Source: Candidatus Butyricicoccus avistercoris (GTDB lineage: Bacteria; Bacillota; Clostridia; Oscillospirales; Butyricicoccaceae). Taken from it: a stretch of 64,000 nucleotides of DNA. Each line of letters opens with the position of its first letter. Position 1 is the first letter of the stretch. The translations under genes were made by a program, and so were the position numbers. The notes under the pieces were generated by a model. That model was not told the DNA's origin and did not search any database. It saw nothing but the letters and a program-made list of their open reading frames with translations. Below are positions 55,360 through 61,755 of the stretch, piece by piece. The DNA is taken from contig DXIE01000057.1 of NCBI GenBank assembly GCA_019113005.1, positions 1-64,000 on the forward strand. Direction: 5' to 3'.

Positions 55360-55367
55360 ACTACAAT
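55339..55367 (+). promoter_or_regulatory. Promoter of the zinc-ribbon membrane-protein operon
   Basis: Consensus TTGACA, 17-bp spacer, TACAAT. Overlapping, back-to-back promoter pair with the XRE gene. Confidence 0.75.
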
Positions 55368-55390
55368 AGATATTATAAAAAGATATCTAT
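55366..55390. repeat. Inverted repeat at the divergent promoter (possible XRE operator)
   Basis: ATAGATAT-N9-ATATCTAT, perfect 8-bp arms, overlapping the -10/+1 of the plus-strand promoter. Confidence 0.6.
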
Positions 55391-55417
55391 AAGTATTAAA
55401 ATGCATGAGGTGGATAA

Positions 55418-56011
55418 ATGAGATACTGTACTAAATGTGGAAAAGAGTTAGAAGATAATATGTTATTTTGTTCTGAATGTGGAAATCCTACATTCTATAA
55501 TGAATCTATAAGTAACATGGATAAAAAAGCTAAAAGAAAAAAATATGGTGCTTTGGCATTGGCAGCAGCCTTCATATTTATTTGGTTAGTTGCTGATGCA
55601 GACAATATAAAAGAAAAGGTTAATAGTGTTTTTGGAGATGTTATAGTTACAGATGAAATAACAGGAAATATGGGAACGTTAGATGGGCAGATTATAGTTT
55701 CTGGTGTAAAAAATGTTTATTTTGATACATATAGTAGAAGTATTTCTTTTGGTGAGGCTTTGGATTATGGTACAAAAAATGTTGTGTGGGATTGTACATC
55801 AAGGTCAGATGGTCAGGTGTTTATTGTTTTGACAGGAGAATACGCAAGTGTTGAAGGAGGGCAATTTACACTTGAGCTTCAAGCTCAAACGAATGGAGAT
55901 TATGTGTATGTTGAGGTCGTTTCTGGCGAATTTTTGTCTGAATTAGTTCAATTAAGCAATGCTACTATACTTTCTACAATATATAGTATAGCCGAGCAAA
56001 ATATGAACTAA
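55418..56011 (+). CDS. Zinc-ribbon membrane protein, operon gene 1
   Basis: 197 residues. N-terminal zinc ribbon (RYCTKCGKELEDNMLFCSECG), basic linker (KKAKRKK), one membrane helix (YGALALAAAFIFIWLVADA) and an extracytoplasmic beta-rich domain of about 130 residues with no motif I recognise. Starts with GAGGTGG before ATG. It shares the zinc-ribbon-plus-helix plan with the next two genes. Function unknown. Confidence 0.7.
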   Translation: MRYCTKCGKELEDNMLFCSECGNPTFYNESISNMDKKAKRKKYGALALAAAFIFIWLVADADNIKEKVNSVFGDVIVTDEITGNMGTLDGQIIVSGVKNVYFDTYSRSISFGEALDYGTKNVVWDCTSRSDGQVFIVLTGEYASVEGGQFTLELQAQTNGDYVYVEVVSGEFLSELVQLSNATILSTIYSIAEQNMN

Positions 56012-56040
56012 AAAGTTTTTTAACGAAGGTGGTTATTTTT

Positions 56041-57255
56041 ATGATTTGCAATAAATGTGGTAAAAACATAGATGAAGGAATTAAATTTTGCCCTTTTTGT
56101 GGAGAAGAAGTAAAAACTCAATTATCAGATAATTTAAAAAATGATATAGAAGATAATAAATCAAAAAAATTAAAGAGTTTAAAAATAGTATTGAGTGTGA
56201 TAATAAGTGTTTTAGTTTTGGTTTTTATAGCTAGTAAAATATATATTTATAGCATACCAGAGTTAGAAAATATACAAGATATTGATGATTTAATAGCAGC
56301 TTATCAGGCAATAGAAGATAATAATACATCTGAATATAAAACAGATGAAAATATGATAGAAAAACTGCAAAAATATGATAAATTTGGTCAAGTAGATGGA
56401 CTAAGATATGCAGTGAATGGTAAAACAGCAATAGTTATACCTGGTAAAGAATTTATGCAGATTGCAGACCCTGAAACAGAAGATACAGATGAGTTTAAAT
56501 TTAATAATAATGTTTCAGATATAAAAATACCTAAAAAATTAAGATATAACGGTGAAATCATTGAGGTAATAGCAATAGCTGACTACGCTTTTCAAAATTC
56601 GGTAGATTTAGTACAAGTTAAGATACCAGATACTGTAAAAGAAATTGGAAAAAATGCGTTTAAAAATTGCATTTCATTGCAAACAATAAATATACCAGAA
56701 GGTGTGAATAAAATAAATGACTTTACATTTATGGGTTGTTTGTATTTAAAGCAAGTTGTCATTCCAGACAGTGTAATTAAAATAGGAAATGCAGCATTTT
56801 TAGGTTGTAAGTTATTAAACAATATACAACTTCCAGAAAATATAGTAGATATAGGAGAATTTGCTTTTTCATACTGTACAAGCTTGACAAATATTAAAGT
56901 GCCAGATAAGGTTCAAGTGTTGAAATATGGTGTTTTTTCAGATTGTTATAGTTTAAAAACAGTTAGGTATCCGAAAAATATAAAGGGAATTGAAGAATAT
57001 GCATTTTGGCAGTGTAATTCATTAACTGAGATTAACATACCAGATGGTGCTGAATATATTGGAAATAATGCGTTTTTGGGTTGCTATTCTATGAAAAAAG
57101 CATACATACCAACAAGTGTTGATAAAATAGGTGAAAGCGTATTCCAATATTGTGAATCGTTATCAGAAATAGAACTTCCTAATAATCTTGCAAAAGAAGA
57201 TAATTATGGCATATGGCGATTAAATACTAAAGCAAAGGTAAACATAATAAGTTGA
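56041..57255 (+). CDS. Zinc-ribbon membrane protein with BspA-like leucine-rich repeats
   Basis: 404 residues. N-terminal zinc ribbon (CNKCGKNIDEGIKFCPFCG), basic linker, one helix (IVLSVIISVLVLVFIASKIYI), then about seven BspA-type LRR_5 repeats of 23 residues (pattern I-x-x-Y-A-F-x-x-C-x-x-L-x-x-I-x-I-P-x-x-V), giving an extracellular solenoid likely to bind a ligand or surface. The start at 56041 (MICNKCG) has GAAGGTGG at proper spacing; the track GTG at 56029 is upstream of the better site. Confidence 0.8.
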   Translation: MICNKCGKNIDEGIKFCPFCGEEVKTQLSDNLKNDIEDNKSKKLKSLKIVLSVIISVLVLVFIASKIYIYSIPELENIQDIDDLIAAYQAIEDNNTSEYKTDENMIEKLQKYDKFGQVDGLRYAVNGKTAIVIPGKEFMQIADPETEDTDEFKFNNNVSDIKIPKKLRYNGEIIEVIAIADYAFQNSVDLVQVKIPDTVKEIGKNAFKNCISLQTINIPEGVNKINDFTFMGCLYLKQVVIPDSVIKIGNAAFLGCKLLNNIQLPENIVDIGEFAFSYCTSLTNIKVPDKVQVLKYGVFSDCYSLKTVRYPKNIKGIEEYAFWQCNSLTEINIPDGAEYIGNNAFLGCYSMKKAYIPTSVDKIGESVFQYCESLSEIELPNNLAKEDNYGIWRLNTKAKVNIIS

Positions 57256-57274
57256 TTAAAAGAGGCGATATAAT

Positions 57275-58237
57275 ATGTTTTGCACGAATTGTGGTACAAA
57301 AGTGAACGATGAAAATAAGTTTTGTCCTAATTGTGGTAAACAATTAGAAAATCAAACAGCACAAACTGTAAATAGCACGAAAAATGGCACAAATGAATTT
57401 TATAGGGTAGACCCTGAGGAATCTAAGAAAAAGATAATCGGAAATAACATAGATTATTATTTAAAGCAGTTCAATGATTTAAAATATGGTTCTCGTAGCA
57501 AAATGAATTGGGTTTCATTTTTTTTTAGTTTACTTCATGCATGCTATCGCAATGTTTGGAAGGATTGGCTTAAAAAGCTATGGAAACCATTAGTCTTACA
57601 GTTTGTATGTGCGTTTTTAGGCTCGTTGCTCTTTTTTAAACAGCCGACAGTTGCAATATTTTTGTTTTTTGCGGTGTTTATAGGCTTTATATGGCAAATC
57701 GTAGGACAAATATTGTTTGCTAAAAACTTCAATAACATTTACATGAGCCATGTAGAGCAAAAGCTAGCTCAAAAAGATATAACACCAGACCCATCACCAG
57801 TTAGAGTTGTTATTTGTTGGGCTATATATGTTGTGTTTATGATAATTTGTGGAGTAATATCAACTGCATTATTTTTTAACTTAAATGCTGTTAATGCAAA
57901 CTTTTATGATAATTACTATAGTGAATATGAATATAATAATGACGCACAGGAGGAAGTTTATCAACAAGAAACTGCATATTTAGAAGATTATTGGAGTGAG
58001 GCAATATATGTTGATTTAACAGCTACTGTAAATACTTCGTATGCTTCTGGTATAATTCTGAAAGATGGACCTGACAATGGATATGCAGATATAAATATGC
58101 CTATAATACCAAATGGAACAGATGTTCAGATTTATTATCAAATTGAAATTATGACTGATTACTATTGGTTTTATGTTCAATATGGTGATTATGGTGGTTG
58201 GATTGATATGTATTCTTTGGATTTACATGCACAATAA
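57275..58237 (+). CDS. Zinc-ribbon multi-pass membrane protein with possible SH3-like C terminus
   Basis: 320 residues. Zinc ribbon (FCTNCGTKVNDENKFCPNCG), a DUF2628-like cytoplasmic and membrane section with about four helices (NWVSFFFSLLHACYRNVWKDW onward), then a C-terminal extracytoplasmic domain ending in GTDVQIYYQIEI...GWIDMYSLD, reminiscent of bacterial SH3 folds. Follows the LRR gene by 19 bp. Last gene of the operon; two terminators follow. Confidence 0.75.
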   Translation: MFCTNCGTKVNDENKFCPNCGKQLENQTAQTVNSTKNGTNEFYRVDPEESKKKIIGNNIDYYLKQFNDLKYGSRSKMNWVSFFFSLLHACYRNVWKDWLKKLWKPLVLQFVCAFLGSLLFFKQPTVAIFLFFAVFIGFIWQIVGQILFAKNFNNIYMSHVEQKLAQKDITPDPSPVRVVICWAIYVVFMIICGVISTALFFNLNAVNANFYDNYYSEYEYNNDAQEEVYQQETAYLEDYWSEAIYVDLTATVNTSYASGIILKDGPDNGYADINMPIIPNGTDVQIYYQIEIMTDYYWFYVQYGDYGGWIDMYSLDLHAQ

Positions 58238-58266
58238 TGAAATTTAATTAATATAATAAATAAAAT

Positions 58267-58318
58267 ACCCCTAAAGCAGAAAACGATGAATAAAACCGAA
58301 CTACTTTAGGGGTTATTT
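58267..58318 (+). terminator. Terminator 1 after the zinc-ribbon operon
   Basis: ACCCCTAAAG / CTTTAGGGGT stem with a long loop, followed by TATTTTAAG. Confidence 0.65.
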
Positions 58319-58340
58319 TAAGTTCTATAATTAAATACAT

Positions 58341-58376
58341 AAAGGGGCAGTGTTTATTCATTGCCCCTTTAATTTA
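58341..58376 (+). terminator. Terminator 2 after the zinc-ribbon operon
   Basis: AAAGGGGCA / TGCCCCTTT perfect stem, 12-nt loop, followed by AATTT. Second of two tandem hairpins. Confidence 0.6.
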
Positions 58377-58420
58377 TGCTGTGTTATAATAAAAATAATA
58401 ACATAATTTGGAGATTAAAA

Positions 58421-59011
58421 ATGAAAAATAGTACAATAGATTATTATAATACTAATGCTGAAAAGTTTGTTAATGATACAATAAATGTTGAATTTACAGA
58501 TATACAGAATAAATTTATAGGCAAACTACATAGCGGGGCAATGATTTTAGATTTTGGTTGTGGCTCAGGTAGAGATACAAAGTACTTTATTTCAAGAGGG
58601 TATCAAGTAGATGCAATAGACGGTTCTAAAGAGCTTTGCAAGATTGCGACGGAATACACAGGCATTGAAGTGAAAAATATATATTTTGAGGATTTTAAAG
58701 AGCAAAATAAATACGATGCCATATGGGCATGTTCATCTATACTTCATCTTGCAAGAAACGATTTAAAAAATGTGATAAAAAATATGGTAATAACATTGAA
58801 AGACAATGGAGTTATATATACTTCTTTTAAGTATGGTACTTTTGAAGGTGAGAGAAACGGAAGATACTTCACTGATATGACTGAAAAGAGTTTTAATGAA
58901 TTGATACATGATATAAATGGTGTAATTATCGAAGAATACTGGGTGACAGGTGATGCTAGACCGGAAAGAGGAAATGAAAAATGGCTCAACCTAATATTGA
59001 GAAAGAAATAG
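58421..59011 (+). CDS. Class I SAM-dependent methyltransferase
   Basis: 196 residues. SAM-binding motif I is ILDFGCGSGRDTKYF, with DAIDGS as the acidic motif II end and IWACSSILHL later. It ends in a short beta-strand tail. It lacks DPPY or NPPY, so it is not an obvious DNA amino-methyltransferase; the substrate could be small-molecule, RNA or protein. The track start at 58376 is extended; TTGGAGA precedes the ATG at 58421. An extended -10 (TGTTATAAT, 58382-58390) sits just ahead. Its 3' end overlaps the helicase gene by 31 bp, so the two are coupled. Confidence 0.8.
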   Translation: MKNSTIDYYNTNAEKFVNDTINVEFTDIQNKFIGKLHSGAMILDFGCGSGRDTKYFISRGYQVDAIDGSKELCKIATEYTGIEVKNIYFEDFKEQNKYDAIWACSSILHLARNDLKNVIKNMVITLKDNGVIYTSFKYGTFEGERNGRYFTDMTEKSFNELIHDINGVIIEEYWVTGDARPERGNEKWLNLILRKK

Positions 59012-61434
59012 AAATACAGCATACAGATGTAATAACGGGTGATAAAGATAAAAATAAATATTTATATTATCAGCTTAAAGAAAGTATATCAAAAGCGAAT
59101 AAAATAGATATTATAGTGTCTTTTTTAATGGAGTCAGGCGTTAGAATGATTTTAAACGATTTAAAATTGGCACTTGATAGAGGTGTTGAAATAAGAATTT
59201 TAACAGGAAATTATTTAGGTATAACACAGCCCTCTGCCTTGTATTTGATAAAGAAAGAGCTTGATAATAAAATAGATTTACGTTTTTATAACGACAAAAA
59301 CCGTTCATTTCACCCAAAATCATATATATTTCATTATGATAATATGAGTGAAATATATATAGGTTCTTCTAATATATCAAGAAGTGCATTAACATCGGGG
59401 ATAGAATGGAATTACCGTTTTACAAGTCTTACAAACAAAGAGAATTTTAATGAATTTTTTATTAAATTTGAGGACTTATTTTATAATCATTCGATTATTA
59501 TAGACGATGAAGAACTTAAACGATACTCTAAAAATTGGCATAAACCCGCTTTGTCAAAGGATTTAGCAAAATATGATGAACAAGATAATGTTATAGATAT
59601 ATTTGAACCTAGAGGAGTCCAAATAGAGGCGTTATATGCCCTTGAAGATAGTCGTGCAGAAGGTGCAACTAAGGGGTTGGTTCAAGCTGCTACGGGTGTA
59701 GGTAAAACATATTTAGCAGCATTTGATTCTGACAAATATGAAAAAGTGTTATTTGTTGCTCATAGAGAAGAAATACTGCATCAAGCAGCAATATCATTTA
59801 AAAATGTTAGAAAATCTGATGATTATGGTTTTTTCTATGGCAAGCAAAAAGATATAGATAAATCTGTAATTTTCGCATCAGTTGCTACACTTGGTAAAAG
59901 TCAGTATTTAAACAGTCAATATTTTTCTAAAGATTATTTTGATTATATTGTAATAGATGAGTTTCACCATGCGGTAAATGACCAATATTTGCAGATTGTT
60001 AGTTATTTTGAACCTAAATTCTTGCTAGGACTAACAGCTACTCCAGAAAGAATGGACGGTAAAAATATATATGAAATCTGTGATTATAATGTACCTTATG
60101 AAATATCACTAAAAGAAGCCATAAACAAAGGTGTATTAGTACCATTTCATTATTATGGTGTCTATGACGAAACAGATTATTCGGGTTTACATATTATAAA
60201 AGGTCGTTATGATAATAATGAACTTACACAGATTTATAAAAATAATGCTAAACGTTACGATTTGATATATAAGTACTATTTTAAATACCGTTCTAAACAA
60301 GTATTAGGTTTTTGCTGTTCAAGAGAACATGCTGAACAAATGGCAGCCGAATTTTGTAAGCGTGGTATACCATCTGTGGCGGTTTATAGTGATGCACATG
60401 GACAATTCTCAATGAATAGAGATAAAGCAATAGAACTTTTAATAAATAACAAAATTAGGGTTATATTTTCGGTTGATATGTTTAATGAGTGTTTTGATAT
60501 TGCATCGTTGGATATGGTTATGTTTCTCAGACCTACAGAATCGCCAGTGGTCTTTTTACAGCAACTTGGCAGAGGACTCAGAACTTATAAGGGAAAGCAA
60601 TATTTAAATGTGATTGATTTTATAGGTAACTATGAAAAAGCGGGTAGAGTATCACTATTATTAAGCGGTAAAAATCAGAATAGCAATAAAAAAGCATATG
60701 ACTATACGGAAATCGAATATCCAGATGACTGTATCGTTGATTTTGATATGCGATTAGTTGATTTGTTCAGAGAGATGGACAAAAAATCAATGCCTATGAA
60801 ACTTCGTATAAATAATGAGTTTTATAAAGTAAAAGAGCTTTTAAATAATAAAGTACCGTCAAGAATTGAGCTATTCACATATATGGACGATGAAGTGTAT
60901 GAATACTGTATTCGCCATGCAAAAGAAAATCCATTTCGTAGATACCTTGAATTTTTAAATGATTTAGGTGAACTATCACAGGATGAAAAAGAGTTATATT
61001 CTGGTATAGGAAAAGAATTTATTTCAATTATACAGACAACAGATATGCAAAAAGTTTATAAAATGCCTATATTATATGCTTTTTACAACAATGGCGATGT
61101 TAAAATTGCAGTAACTGAGCAAGACATGCTAATAAGCTGGAAAAAATTTTTTGATACAAATAAGAACTGGAAGGATTTTGCACCCAATATTATATATGCA
61201 GAGTATAAAAACATGACTGATAGACAGCATTTAAGCAAAGCAAAAACGATGCCTATAAAATTCTTAAAGGCATCAGGTAAAGGCTTTTTTGTTGATAAAG
61301 ATGGATATGCATTGGCACTAAGAGAAGATTTAAAAGAAATAATAACAAATAATGCATTTAAAAATCATTTTAAGGATATTCTTGAGTATAGAACTATGGA
61401 ATACTATAGAAGAAGATATTCATTATTGAATTAG
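58981..61434 (+). CDS. PLD-nuclease and superfamily-2 helicase fusion protein
   Basis: 817 residues. The N-terminal PLD-like domain (about 20-180) has HPKSYIFHYD and GSSNISRSALTSG, the HxK and G-S-S-N elements of the phospholipase D nuclease fold. The helicase domain has Walker A AATGVGKTYLA, DEFH box IVIDEFHHA and motif VI QQLGRGLR. A long C-terminal helical region (about 600-817) is unassigned. Such PLD-helicases resemble restriction/defence ATPases (ResIII class). It overlaps the methyltransferase, so both form one unit. Whether the nuclease half is active is inferred from a single visible HxK; I did not see a second complete HxKx4D copy. Confidence 0.85.
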   Translation: MAQPNIEKEIEIQHTDVITGDKDKNKYLYYQLKESISKANKIDIIVSFLMESGVRMILNDLKLALDRGVEIRILTGNYLGITQPSALYLIKKELDNKIDLRFYNDKNRSFHPKSYIFHYDNMSEIYIGSSNISRSALTSGIEWNYRFTSLTNKENFNEFFIKFEDLFYNHSIIIDDEELKRYSKNWHKPALSKDLAKYDEQDNVIDIFEPRGVQIEALYALEDSRAEGATKGLVQAATGVGKTYLAAFDSDKYEKVLFVAHREEILHQAAISFKNVRKSDDYGFFYGKQKDIDKSVIFASVATLGKSQYLNSQYFSKDYFDYIVIDEFHHAVNDQYLQIVSYFEPKFLLGLTATPERMDGKNIYEICDYNVPYEISLKEAINKGVLVPFHYYGVYDETDYSGLHIIKGRYDNNELTQIYKNNAKRYDLIYKYYFKYRSKQVLGFCCSREHAEQMAAEFCKRGIPSVAVYSDAHGQFSMNRDKAIELLINNKIRVIFSVDMFNECFDIASLDMVMFLRPTESPVVFLQQLGRGLRTYKGKQYLNVIDFIGNYEKAGRVSLLLSGKNQNSNKKAYDYTEIEYPDDCIVDFDMRLVDLFREMDKKSMPMKLRINNEFYKVKELLNNKVPSRIELFTYMDDEVYEYCIRHAKENPFRRYLEFLNDLGELSQDEKELYSGIGKEFISIIQTTDMQKVYKMPILYAFYNNGDVKIAVTEQDMLISWKKFFDTNKNWKDFAPNIIYAEYKNMTDRQHLSKAKTMPIKFLKASGKGFFVDKDGYALALREDLKEIITNNAFKNHFKDILEYRTMEYYRRRYSLLN

Positions 61435-61755
61435 TTTTTAATTTATAAGTATAAGTAAGAAATTGTATTAGATTATATTAAGTGGTATAATCAACTTGTG
61501 TTGTAGATTTTACACAATCAAAATTTTAAAGATGGTGTGTGAATATTATTTTATATCTTAATGTGAAATAGCAATATAGTTTTAAGTATATGATGTGAAT
61601 TTAATTATTAAGGTCTGTAGTGCTTGAGATTTATGAAAGGCATCTTTGAGTAGTGAGTATAAAATTTATCCCAGATAACTACATTTTCCATGCTCTTTAT
61701 AATCAATGATAAAATTACATAAAAGATTATTTTTGATAATATCACAAAGAAAGGA
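61435..61755 (+). other. Intergenic leader before the SIR2 gene
   Basis: 321 bp without a credible ORF; AT-rich. It holds the promoter at 61463-61491, a TTGTGT-N10-ACACAA inverted repeat (61496-61517) at the expected start of the transcript, and otherwise nothing I recognise. The transcript leader would be about 255 nt, long for a bacterial gene. Confidence 0.5.
61463..61491 (+). promoter_or_regulatory. Probable promoter of the SIR2 gene
   Basis: TTGTAT, 17-bp spacer, TATAAT with TGG before the -10 (extended). A second TATAAT (61698-61703) nearer the gene has no clear -35. Confidence 0.6.

Noticed and set aside
58421-59011. DNA adenine methyltransferase with restriction role
   Set aside because: SAM motif is present but no D/N/S-P-P-Y/F catalytic motif, so a restriction-type DNA methylase is not supported.
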